Below are positions 1 through 6,678 of a stretch of DNA of 11,370 nucleotides, piece by piece. Origin of the DNA: Bacillota bacterium (lineage in GTDB: Bacteria; Bacillota_I; Bacilli_A; RFN20; CAG-826); the NCBI GenBank assembly GCA_023443485.1, contig JAEZUH010000001.1, forward strand, positions 1 to 11,370, written 5' to 3'. The notes beneath the pieces were generated by a model. That model saw nothing but the letters and a program-made list of their open reading frames with translations. It made no database searches and was not told the DNA's origin. Position 1 is the first letter of the stretch. Each line of letters starts with the position of its first letter. Made by a program: the position numbers and the translations under genes.

Positions 1-230
1 GCGTCGACTAGATAAAATTGGTTATCAATCAAATAGTAATTGAGCAATCTCGTATGACCTGGCTTTGAAGAGGTATAGGCGAGTCGCTTTCTTTGACAAA
101 GAGAATTGATAAGCGTCGACTTTCCCACGTTACTTTTACCGACAATCAAAACTTCAGGAAATAATCCATCCGGTGCCTCCGAATAACTCGGGGCTGATTT
201 GATAAAAGTAACGTTAAGAAAATTAATCAT
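1..230 (-). CDS. engB: Ribosome-assembly GTPase EngB (YsxC/YihA), N-terminal part, cut by window edge
   Basis: EngB is a cytosolic TRAFAC-class GTPase needed for late assembly of the large ribosomal subunit. About 76 N-terminal residues are visible. A short lead (MINFLNVTFIKSAPSY) is followed by the G1/P-loop GKSNVGKST at about residues 34-42, then the family stretch SSKPGHTRLLNYYLI, whose threonine is the G2 switch residue. The sequence reaches VD, where the G3 motif DxPG should begin, and is then cut. The ATG lies one base after the lon stop codon. No good Shine-Dalgarno sits at the right distance (the nearest AAGG is about 20 nt upstream), so translation is probably coupled to lon. This lon-engB order is the same as lonA-ysxC in Bacillus. 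The family call is firm; the C-terminus cannot be judged. Confidence 0.93.
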   Translation of the reverse strand, partial: MINFLNVTFIKSAPSYSEAPDGLFPEVLIVGKSNVGKSTLINSLCQRKRLAYTSSKPGHTRLLNYYLIDNQFYLVD

Positions 231-231
231 G

Positions 232-2559
232 TTACTTGGTAAACGCTACCTTAACCGCGTCTTCGACAGTCGTCATATAAAGGATTTTGAGTGATTGTTT
301 CACTTCCTTTGGAAGTTCATCCGCGTCCTTTTTGTTACCTTTAGGGACAATAATGGTCTGAATACCTGAACGGAGAGCAGCGAGAGATTTCTCGCGTAAG
401 CCACCGATGGGGAGAGCATTACCACGCAAGGTAACTTCACCAGTCATAGCTAAGTTAGGATCAACTGGACGTTTGGACAAGCAGGAAATAATTGCGGTTG
501 TAATCGCAATACCAGCGCTTGGTCCATCCTTAGGAACCGCTCCTTCGGGAACGTGAATGTGAATATCTAAGTCATTGAACATATCATGGTTGATGCCATA
601 TGATTCAGCGTTAGCTTTAACATAGTCAAGAGCGATAGAGGCACTCTCTTTCATGACATCGCCTAAGTGTCCAGTTAATATCAAAGCGCCTTTGCCTTTG
701 AAGTTATTAACTTCAATAGGAAGAATATCGCCACCGTATTCAGTATAAGCTAAGCCCGTGACAACACCGATTTGAGGCTCTTTTTCTTTTTTGCTATCTT
801 CGAAAATGGGGGTGCCTAAGAATTTATGCACTCTATCAACATCAATATCAATAAAAGTAACGCTGGAATCTTTGACAATTTCAACTGCCACTTTTCTCAA
901 GCAGGAAGCAATCTTTCTTTCGAGTTCACGAACACCCGCTTCGCGAGTATAACTGCGAATGATGGTTGTAATCGCTTCATCGGTGAAAGAAGCTTGTTCT
1001 GGTTTTAAGCCATTGATTGAGATTTGTTTTTGAATTAGGTGTTGCTTAGCAATCTGCACTTTTTCAAGTTCGGTATATGAAGAGAGCTGGATTAATTCCA
1101 AACGATCTCTTAATGGACCAGGAATTTGATCGAGGTAGTTCGCCGTACAGATAAATAAGACATCACTTAAGTCATATGGTTCTTCGAGATAGTTATCATT
1201 GAAGGCATTGTTTTGTTCAGGATCAAGAACCTCTAATAAAGCACTGGCGGGATCACCTTTATAGGAACTAGCTAACTTATCGACTTCGTCGAGTAAGAAA
1301 ACTGGGTTGGTTACACCTGCTTTACGCATGCCTTGGATGATTCTTCCAGGAAGAGAACCGACATAGGTGCGGCGATGTCCACGGATTTCCGCTTCATCAC
1401 TGATACCACCGAGTGAGGCTTTGAAAAATTTACGTCCCAAAGCGCGAGCGATGGACTTGCCTAATGAGGTTTTTCCGGTTCCAGGAGGCCCAAAGAAACA
1501 GAGGATGGGGGATTTAAGATTACCAGTTAATTTCTTAACCGCTAGATACTCCACAATACGTTTCTTGGGTTCTTCTAGACCATAATGGTCTTCATCGAGA
1601 ATTTTTTCGACATTTTTTAAATCATCATTGTCGATGGTTTTTTGCCACCAAGGGATATTCATTAAAACATCGAGATAGCTTTGAATTAAAGCTCCTTCAA
1701 GAGAGCCAGATGGCATCATATCGAACTTTTTAAGTTCGCTTTTGACTTTGGCTTTGATGAATTCAGGATAAGGGTTGCTCTCTAGACGTTCCATGATGGC
1801 GTCTGGATCATTGGCTTTATCAGTATCTTCACCGAGTTCTCTTTTAATGGCTTTTAATTTTTCGCGGAGAAAATATTCCTTTTGCGATTTTTCCGCTGAT
1901 TCGCGGACTTGCTCAGAAATGTCTCTTTCAATTTCCGATCTTTGGTTTTCACCGTTTAAAAAAACAGTGACTAAGGTCATGAGAATTTCTGCATTATTCG
2001 CTTCGAGAATTTCTTGCTTTTTGGCTAATGGGGCTTCTAAGAATCCTGCTAATGCATAGCATAATGATGCGGCGTTATCAGCTTTGGAAATTAGATTGGC
2101 TACATTGCGAGGCATTTGAGAAACGATGTTGGGCATCGAATCGAGAATTTTGTTGATTGCGACAATGATGGCTCTATTTTTCTCTTCGCTGATTGGCTTA
2201 AGTTCTAAAATATCGCCTTTTGCCACATAATAATTGCCTTTGCTTTCAAGGGCAATGTTGTCTAATTGGACTCTTTCCACGACTTCCACGCGAACTCTTT
2301 GGTGTCCTTCTCTTTCAGAGTTGGAAATAATGTGGCAAAGAGTACCGACGCGGTAGACGTCCGTCTCGGTGGGGTTTTCGACATCAACATCATTTTGGCT
2401 CGTGACGAAAATTAACGAGTTAGTTTCGTTTCTCGCTGCTGTAATAGCGTTGATAGAAAATTCTCTCCCCGCCTCAATCAATTGCTGATTGCCAGGAAAT
2501 ATGACGAGGGAACGAGTGATTAGTAAAGGGAGAGTTAGTGTTTGGGCTTTATCTGCCAT
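232..2559 (-). CDS. lon: ATP-dependent Lon protease, full length
   Basis: Lon is a cytosolic hexameric AAA+ serine protease that degrades misfolded and selected regulatory proteins. The 775 residues match the usual LonA length (E. coli about 784). Order: N-terminal substrate-binding domain (about 8-200, with the VIFPG and GREFS segments), a charged coiled-coil stretch (about 205-245), AAA+ module with Walker A GPPGTGKT (357-364) and Walker B FLLDEVD (421-427), a likely arginine finger in RDR (484-486), then the protease domain with nucleophile Ser681 in PKDGPSAGI and Lys724 in LREKS, the Ser-Lys dyad. The start ATG has a strong AAAGGAGG 8 nt upstream. The gene is 33 nt downstream of tig with no promoter or terminator between, so the two are almost certainly co-transcribed. 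No CIRCE-like operator was seen. Confidence 0.98.
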   Translation of the reverse strand: MADKAQTLTLPLLITRSLVIFPGNQQLIEAGREFSINAITAARNETNSLIFVTSQNDVDVENPTETDVYRVGTLCHIISNSEREGHQRVRVEVVERVQLDNIALESKGNYYVAKGDILELKPISEEKNRAIIVAINKILDSMPNIVSQMPRNVANLISKADNAASLCYALAGFLEAPLAKKQEILEANNAEILMTLVTVFLNGENQRSEIERDISEQVRESAEKSQKEYFLREKLKAIKRELGEDTDKANDPDAIMERLESNPYPEFIKAKVKSELKKFDMMPSGSLEGALIQSYLDVLMNIPWWQKTIDNDDLKNVEKILDEDHYGLEEPKKRIVEYLAVKKLTGNLKSPILCFFGPPGTGKTSLGKSIARALGRKFFKASLGGISDEAEIRGHRRTYVGSLPGRIIQGMRKAGVTNPVFLLDEVDKLASSYKGDPASALLEVLDPEQNNAFNDNYLEEPYDLSDVLFICTANYLDQIPGPLRDRLELIQLSSYTELEKVQIAKQHLIQKQISINGLKPEQASFTDEAITTIIRSYTREAGVRELERKIASCLRKVAVEIVKDSSVTFIDIDVDRVHKFLGTPIFEDSKKEKEPQIGVVTGLAYTEYGGDILPIEVNNFKGKGALILTGHLGDVMKESASIALDYVKANAESYGINHDMFNDLDIHIHVPEGAVPKDGPSAGIAITTAIISCLSKRPVDPNLAMTGEVTLRGNALPIGGLREKSLAALRSGIQTIIVPKGNKKDADELPKEVKQSLKILYMTTVEDAVKVAFTK

Positions 2560-2592
2560 AACGATATCCTCCTTTCAAGAATTTGGTTATGT

Positions 2593-3867
2593 TTATTCGT
2601 TGTGCGAAATTAAGAATTCTTCCACTCTTTGCATCTTCAAGTTATTGCGGAATTCATTTTCTTGTTGAGCGAGAGCTTTTTTGACATCTTCAATTTTCAT
2701 CTTGTATTGATCAGCGATTTTCGCGTATTCAAAGTCGACTTCTTCTTGAGTAATTTCAATCTTTTCTACGGCAGCGATTTCTTCCATCACCATGTAGTTG
2801 GCAACATCATGGGCAGATTCTTCGTGTAACTTTGCCAAGAATTCTTCTTCTTTTTGGCCAACAAATTGCAAGTATTGTTCTAAGGTTAAACCAGATTGTT
2901 TAATCTTGTTTTCTAAGTCTTCTCTACGAGAGGCGACTTGGGTATCGATGATTTCTTCAGGGATGTCAATTTTTGAATCCTTAGCGATCGCATCGATTAA
3001 TTTATTGAGATAGGTGCGTTTCTCTTCGGCTTCCTTGTTGACCTTTAATTCATTCTTTTTGTATTCCTTGAATTGATCAACGTTAGAAACGTCTTTGATT
3101 TTGAGTTCAGCGACTAATTCATCAGTAAGTTCAGGAACTTTCTTTTCCTTCACTTCGTGAATTTCACATTCAAAGAGAGCGGCTTTACCTTTTAACTCTT
3201 CGGTATAGTTCTCGGGGAAGGTGACATTAACATGAACATGTTCGCCAGCCTTGTGACCAACGAGTTGTTCTTCAAAACCAGGAATGAAGGAACCAGAACC
3301 GAGTTCTAATTCGTGATTAGTGGCTGAGCCACCATCGAATGGCTTGCCATCGATACTACCAGCGAAATCAAGAACGACTGTATCGCCAAGAACGGCAGCG
3401 CCTTCTTTAACGATGAGACTGGCATTTTGATTCTTCACTGATTCAATAGCGACTTCTAAATCAGCGTCTTCGACTTTGACATCTTGGTGACCAATCTTTA
3501 AACCGGTGTATTTTCCTAACTTAACTTCAGGAGCGGTGACGATGAGGAACTTGAGTTCGAGTTCAGCATCGCTAATTTTGGTAACATCAACCTTTGGTTG
3601 GGCGTAAGGTTTCACACCATCAACGGAGATGATGTCCTTATAAATATCAGGGAGAAGAGCATTGATGGCGTCATCCATGACCTTCATCTGATCTACTTTT
3701 GCTTTAATTAAATGCTCTGGCGCTTTGCCTTTGCGAAAACCATCGACCGTGACATTAGCGGCGGCTTTATCAAAAGCCTTTTTTTGAGCAACTTTCCAAG
3801 CTGCTTGGTCTACGACAACCGCGACTTCGACATGTGAATGTTCTAATTTTGTTACTTTTCTTTCCAT
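2593..3867 (-). CDS. tig: Trigger factor, ribosome-bound chaperone with PPIase domain
   Basis: Trigger factor binds at the ribosomal exit tunnel and shields nascent chains. The 424 residues show the N-terminal ribosome-binding domain with signature GFRKGKAP (43-50), an FKBP-type peptidyl-prolyl isomerase domain (about 160-240, with GDTVVLDFAG and SFIPGFEEQL), and a long charged helical C-terminal chaperone domain (about 250-424). I chose the ATG at 3867. It has GGAGGT six bases upstream, whereas the ATG 18 bases earlier would place that ribosome site inside the reading frame and would lack one of its own. It is the first gene of a tig-lon-engB unit with its own promoter (-10 at 3897-3902). 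Bacillus has clpX between tig and lon; here it is absent, as in Mycoplasma. Confidence 0.97.
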   Translation of the reverse strand: MERKVTKLEHSHVEVAVVVDQAAWKVAQKKAFDKAAANVTVDGFRKGKAPEHLIKAKVDQMKVMDDAINALLPDIYKDIISVDGVKPYAQPKVDVTKISDAELELKFLIVTAPEVKLGKYTGLKIGHQDVKVEDADLEVAIESVKNQNASLIVKEGAAVLGDTVVLDFAGSIDGKPFDGGSATNHELELGSGSFIPGFEEQLVGHKAGEHVHVNVTFPENYTEELKGKAALFECEIHEVKEKKVPELTDELVAELKIKDVSNVDQFKEYKKNELKVNKEAEEKRTYLNKLIDAIAKDSKIDIPEEIIDTQVASRREDLENKIKQSGLTLEQYLQFVGQKEEEFLAKLHEESAHDVANYMVMEEIAAVEKIEITQEEVDFEYAKIADQYKMKIEDVKKALAQQENEFRNNLKMQRVEEFLISHNE

Positions 3868-3896
3868 GTAATTACCTCCAAACATGTGCGATATTG

Positions 3897-3925
3897 ATTA
3901 TAAAGAAAGAATTCTTTAAGCACAA
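3897..3925 (-). promoter_or_regulatory. Promoter of the tig-lon-engB unit
   Basis: On the minus strand, TTGTGC (3925-3920) and a perfect TATAAT (3902-3897) are separated by exactly 17 bases. This predicts a start near 3890 and a leader of about 23 nt carrying GGAGGT. The spacer contains the perfect 12-base palindrome AAAGAATTCTTT (3906-3917), a possible operator. The -35 box begins directly after the T-run of the preceding hairpin. Confidence 0.75.
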
Positions 3926-3926
3926 G

Positions 3927-3951
3927 AAAAACGCATTCGGCGTGCGTCTTT
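3927..3951 (-). terminator. Rho-independent terminator after the TPR-like gene
   Basis: On the minus strand AAAGACGCA pairs with TGCGTTTTT across the loop CGCCGAA: nine pairs including one G-U, ending in five T. It begins 21 bases after the stop codon of the 304-residue gene and directly abuts the tig -35 box. The GC core is only a few pairs, so read-through into tig is possible. Confidence 0.65.
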
Positions 3952-3971
3952 ACTTTTTAGAGACAATATAA

Positions 3972-4886
3972 TTAAAAATTATCGAGCGATTTTTTTATTT
4001 CGCCAATTAGTGAATTTACTTCGGTTGCATCAATATTTTTTTCGTGGCAGCGAGATACAAGGCTATCCTTGACATCATTATTAAGATATTCATTGGCAAT
4101 TTGATACAAAGCTTCAATTAAAACTTGGGTGTCAATATTTATTGATTGAGGATAGATGTAGATTAAGTGAGTGGAGAGAATAGAAATCGCGTTTTCACTC
4201 AAAACTGGGTTGCGATAAGCCAGTTCGAGTTCTTTGATGATTTGATTAAAAGTGTCTCCCACGAAAGGTGGCTCAATCAAACTAGGATTAACGGTGATTA
4301 TTTCACCGATATGGTTAAATGAAAAGGTTCGATTGATTTGCTTTTGAACAAGCAACAACAACATTAAAGAACGAATTGATTGTTTAGGAAAATTTACCAT
4401 TATATTTTGAATATAATTCAAAAACTTGCTTATATCCCTTTCTCTAACAATATCGATAACCATCAAGATATCATCAGGATCTTGACTTTCAAACTTCTTA
4501 ATTAAATCCTCGTCTTTAATAAATCGCATCGAATTGTGTTTTTGTTCTTCTAAACGAATCATCTTAGGGATGTCACGAAGTAACTCTTCTACCTCTTGAG
4601 AGACGTATGGGCGATTCTTGTAATAATCAAGAACACCAAAAGCATCATCAAAGCGAGAAAGCAGGCACAAAACTTCAACATGAACTTTAATCAACAAGCT
4701 CATATTCGATTCCAGAGTCTTTTGGTTAGCGGTAATGCAACTCAAGGCATCCTCGGCTTTTCCTGATCCAAGTTGAGCGGATATGCGATAAAAAAGCGTT
4801 GTCGCATCTTGAGCATTTTCGGTCAATTTAATGACGAGTTCATAATGCCTTTTATCCATCAAAGTTTTCAAATTATCCATTGCCAT
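3972..4886 (-). CDS. Helical-repeat (TPR-like) protein upstream of tig; DUF3196/YsoA-like candidate
   Basis: This 304-residue protein of unknown function is soluble, with no signal peptide or clear membrane segment, and is predicted to be almost entirely helical. The N-terminal 100 residues read as TPR-like helix pairs (LFYRISAQLGSGKAEDALSC, then a VEVLCLLSRFDDAFGVLDYY unit), followed by NRPYVSQEVEELLRDIP at about 91-107 and a longer all-helical C-terminus. Its position fits two known neighbours of tig: YsoA, a TPR protein before tig in Bacillus, and MG237/MPN330 (DUF3196, TPR-like fold) before tig-lon in Mycoplasma. Homology is inferred from gene order and helical character, not from an alignment. 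I prefer the first ATG (4886), which lies 10 bases after AGGA; the second (4880) is 16 bases away. A link to protein folding or quality control is likely only from context. Confidence 0.7.
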   Translation of the reverse strand: MAMDNLKTLMDKRHYELVIKLTENAQDATTLFYRISAQLGSGKAEDALSCITANQKTLESNMSLLIKVHVEVLCLLSRFDDAFGVLDYYKNRPYVSQEVEELLRDIPKMIRLEEQKHNSMRFIKDEDLIKKFESQDPDDILMVIDIVRERDISKFLNYIQNIMVNFPKQSIRSLMLLLLVQKQINRTFSFNHIGEIITVNPSLIEPPFVGDTFNQIIKELELAYRNPVLSENAISILSTHLIYIYPQSINIDTQVLIEALYQIANEYLNNDVKDSLVSRCHEKNIDATEVNSLIGEIKKSLDNF

Positions 4887-5055
4887 ATTAGTAGTTTCCT
4901 AGTAGTTTTTTGTGTTTACTTAACTTTGTTAAAGTCATGTAGGTTATAGGTCTTGCCCTTTCTTTTTTGTTTAGTTTCGTTTCATCGTTTAGCTCGCTTG
5001 AATGCTGGGGAAGATAATGCCGTTATCTTATCAAGCAAGTTCATTCTAAAACTGC
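4887..5055 (-). promoter_or_regulatory. Long structured 5' leader of the TPR-like gene
   Basis: From the predicted start near 5055 to the ATG there are about 170 nt of untranslated leader, much longer than any other here. It holds a two-part hairpin at 5039-4993: a 9-pair outer stem (CTTGCTTGA with TCAAGCGAG, including one G-U), a 1 by 9 asymmetric internal loop, and a perfect 7-pair inner stem (AAGATAA/TTATCTT) capped by CGGCA. The outer stem is complete only on the minus strand (the G-U becomes C-A on the plus strand), which suggests function in this RNA. A smaller hairpin (ACTTTAAC/GTTAAGT, 4935-4918) lies just before the ribosome site. No T-run follows the large hairpin, so it is not a terminator. 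It matches no riboswitch class I know. Confidence 0.5.
4889..4908 (-). repeat. 9-base direct repeat flanking the ribosome binding site
   Basis: On the minus strand AAACTACTA occurs twice, separated only by GG. The junction creates the AGGA that serves as the Shine-Dalgarno of the TPR-like gene. The copies are identical. Chance is possible in AT-rich DNA. Confidence 0.6.
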
Positions 5056-5061
5056 ATGTTA

Positions 5062-5090
5062 ATTATAATGCATTTGGTGCATCTCACCAA
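5062..5090 (-). promoter_or_regulatory. Promoter of the TPR-like gene, with inverted repeat over the -35 box
   Basis: On the minus strand TTGGTG (5090-5085) and a perfect TATAAT (5067-5062) are 17 bases apart, predicting a start near 5055. The -35 hexamer is one arm of the inverted repeat TTGGTG-N5-CACCAA (5074-5090), which also reaches into the spacer and is a plausible operator. It does not match the CIRCE or CtsR consensus. Confidence 0.7.
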
Positions 5091-5131
5091 CAATAAGCAA
5101 TATTTTATCTCATTCTCATAAAAGAAGTGCT

Positions 5132-5137
5132 TATAAT
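5132..5137 (+). promoter_or_regulatory. -10 box of yggS, predicting a leaderless mRNA
   Basis: A perfect TATAAT (5132-5137), preceded by TGCT, lies 7 bases before the yggS ATG at 5145. Normal -10 to start spacing puts the first transcribed base at about 5143-5146, on or beside the start codon. There is no Shine-Dalgarno upstream of that ATG. The -35 region (about 5109-5114, CTCATT) is poor, which lowers confidence. Confidence 0.5.
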
Positions 5138-5144
5138 TATAGCG

Positions 5145-5783
5145 ATGATTAGAAAAGACATTCAAACATTTGTGGAAAATATGCCTAAGCATATCACTAT
5201 TGTGGCGGCGACAAAATATGTCGGTTCAGAAGATATGCGTATCCTTTTTAAAAACAGGATTACCAATTTTGGAGAGAATCGAGTCGAAGATTTTCTAAAA
5301 AAATATCAATCTTTAAAAGATCTTCCTATCACTTGGCATTTCATCGGTCATCTTCAAAGGAATAAAGCTGATAAGATAATCAATTATATTGATTACTTGC
5401 ACTCATTAGATTCTTATCAGTTGGCTGAACTGATTGAAAAGAAACGTGAGACTCCACTACCTTGTTTTATTGAAGTTTCGGTTAACGCTGAAGAAAATAA
5501 GAACGGAGTGGCTTATGACCAAGTCATTGATTTTATCAAAAGTCTGTTGCCATTAAGCAAAGTCAAAGTCATTGGTTTAATGATGATGGCGATTCAAGGA
5601 AGTAGCCAGGAATCACTTGAACAACAATTTGGAAAACTAGCTATTTTGCGTAGCAATATCGAAAAAGAACTACATATTTCTCTTCCTTATCTATCGATGG
5701 GAATGAGCGAAGATTTTCTCGAAGCAATAAAGCAAGGAGCGACTCACATTCGCCTCGGTCGCATCCTATTCGATAAAGTATAA
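5145..5783 (+). CDS. yggS: PLP-homeostasis protein of the YggS/PROSC family
   Basis: This 212-residue cytosolic protein is a fold-type-III (alanine-racemase-like TIM barrel) PLP carrier that buffers free pyridoxal phosphate; no enzyme activity is firmly established for the family. Visible signatures, in order: the PLP lysine in VAATK (Lys24), FGENRVEDF, WHFIGHLQRNK, the GLMMM strand, LSMGMSEDF, and the phosphate-binding end GATHIRLGRILF. The length is slightly below E. coli YggS (about 234). I chose the ATG at 5145. An in-frame GTG at 5127 exists, but it has no ribosome site and would be upstream of the predicted transcript start. The gene stands alone, not in the sepF/ylm cell-division cluster common in Gram-positives. 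Two PLP enzymes (cysK and the decarboxylase fusion) are encoded nearby, which may be coincidence. Confidence 0.93.
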   Translation: MIRKDIQTFVENMPKHITIVAATKYVGSEDMRILFKNRITNFGENRVEDFLKKYQSLKDLPITWHFIGHLQRNKADKIINYIDYLHSLDSYQLAELIEKKRETPLPCFIEVSVNAEENKNGVAYDQVIDFIKSLLPLSKVKVIGLMMMAIQGSSQESLEQQFGKLAILRSNIEKELHISLPYLSMGMSEDFLEAIKQGATHIRLGRILFDKV

Positions 5784-5814
5784 AAAGTAAGATGGTAACA
5801 TCTTACTTTTTTTT
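5783..5814. terminator. Bidirectional terminator between convergent yggS and aguB
   Basis: A perfect 8-pair stem (GTAAGATG, loop GTAA, CATCTTAC; 5787-5806) is followed by eight T on the plus strand and by five T on the minus strand. It serves yggS, whose stop is 5781-5783, and aguB, whose stop codon (5805-5803) lies inside the stem. A-T pairing of the flanking runs lengthens the stem further. Confidence 0.93.
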
Positions 5815-6678
5815 CGTTTTGTTAATGGATAATTTTAGAATATCGGAATATAAGTCCACCCGTCGATCGCGGTAGACGCCCCAACCTTCTCTCTCTTGAG
5901 CAATCTTTTCTAAGTCAAATTCAACGACACGAACGCCAGTAGAAGTGCGATCCGTTTCCTCAATAACATTGCCATATTCATCAGTGATGAAAGAAGAGCC
6001 AAAGAAGGTCATGCTCGAGCCATCTTGTTTTTCTTCTCCAAAACGATTGCTAGCAATCACGGGCATGATATTTGCTCCAGCGTGACCACACATGACGTTT
6101 TGCCAATGGGCTTTGCTGTCTTTAGGAAGGACTGGCTCACTGCCTATAGCAGTGGGATAGAATAACATCTCCGCTCCTTGAAGGGCCATGATACGAGCGG
6201 CTTCGGGGAACCATTGATCCCAGCAGATGCCCACTCCAATCACTCCATATTTGGTCTTAAAGGTTTTGAATCCAGTGTCACCAGGAGTGAAATAGAATTT
6301 CTCTTCGTAGCATTGACCGGTGGGAATGTGAGACTTGCGGTATAAGTCAATCACTTTGCCATCAGCGTCGATGACCACTAAAGAATTGAAATAGCAATTA
6401 TTTGATTTTTCAAAGAATGAGATTGGTAAGACCACATCGTATTTTTTAGCAATTTCTTGATAATGCTTAATCAAAGATGAATCTTCGAAAGACTGCGCTA
6501 ACGCGAAGTGATCATAATCTTCGGTTTGGCAAAAATAAGGGGTCATGAAAAGTTCCGGCAAAAGGATGATATTAGCGCCTTGTTTCTTTGCTTGGGCGAT
6601 AAGAGCATCAGCCTGTTCAATGTTCTTTTCGATATTCCAAGACATTGACATCTGAGTGCAGCAAACTTTAACTTTCAT
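5803..6678 (-). CDS. aguB: N-carbamoylputrescine amidase (nitrilase superfamily)
   Basis: It hydrolyses N-carbamoylputrescine to putrescine, CO2 and ammonia, the last step of the agmatine route to putrescine. The 291 residues are the usual length for AguB. The nitrilase catalytic triad is visible: Glu42 in LLPELF, Lys115 in YRKSHIP and Cys152 in GICWDQW. Subfamily signatures separate it from other nitrilases: GQCYEEKFYFTPGDTGF, the FPEAAR after the cysteine, HWQ near 191 and RDRRVDLY near the end. The start overlaps the last 11 bases of the decarboxylase/deiminase gene, and its ribosome site AAAGGAG lies inside that gene, six bases before the ATG, so translation is probably coupled. The stop codon sits inside the terminator stem. 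Function is well supported by sequence and by the neighbouring gene. Confidence 0.96.
   Translation of the reverse strand: MKVKVCCTQMSMSWNIEKNIEQADALIAQAKKQGANIILLPELFMTPYFCQTEDYDHFALAQSFEDSSLIKHYQEIAKKYDVVLPISFFEKSNNCYFNSLVVIDADGKVIDLYRKSHIPTGQCYEEKFYFTPGDTGFKTFKTKYGVIGVGICWDQWFPEAARIMALQGAEMLFYPTAIGSEPVLPKDSKAHWQNVMCGHAGANIMPVIASNRFGEEKQDGSSMTFFGSSFITDEYGNVIEETDRTSTGVRVVEFDLEKIAQEREGWGVYRDRRVDLYSDILKLSINKTKKK

Noticed and set aside
3868..3885. Six-codon N-terminal extension of trigger factor from the ATG at 3885
   Set aside because: The GGAGGT ribosome site lies inside this extension and is ideally spaced for the ATG at 3867; the extension is not typical of the family.
4887..5055. Leader region as tmRNA, SRP RNA, RNase P or 6S RNA
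   Set aside because: None of the conserved cores of these RNAs could be found on either strand.
5127..5144. GTG start for yggS six codons upstream
   Set aside because: It has no ribosome site, and the TATAAT box lies within these codons, so the region is probably not transcribed.
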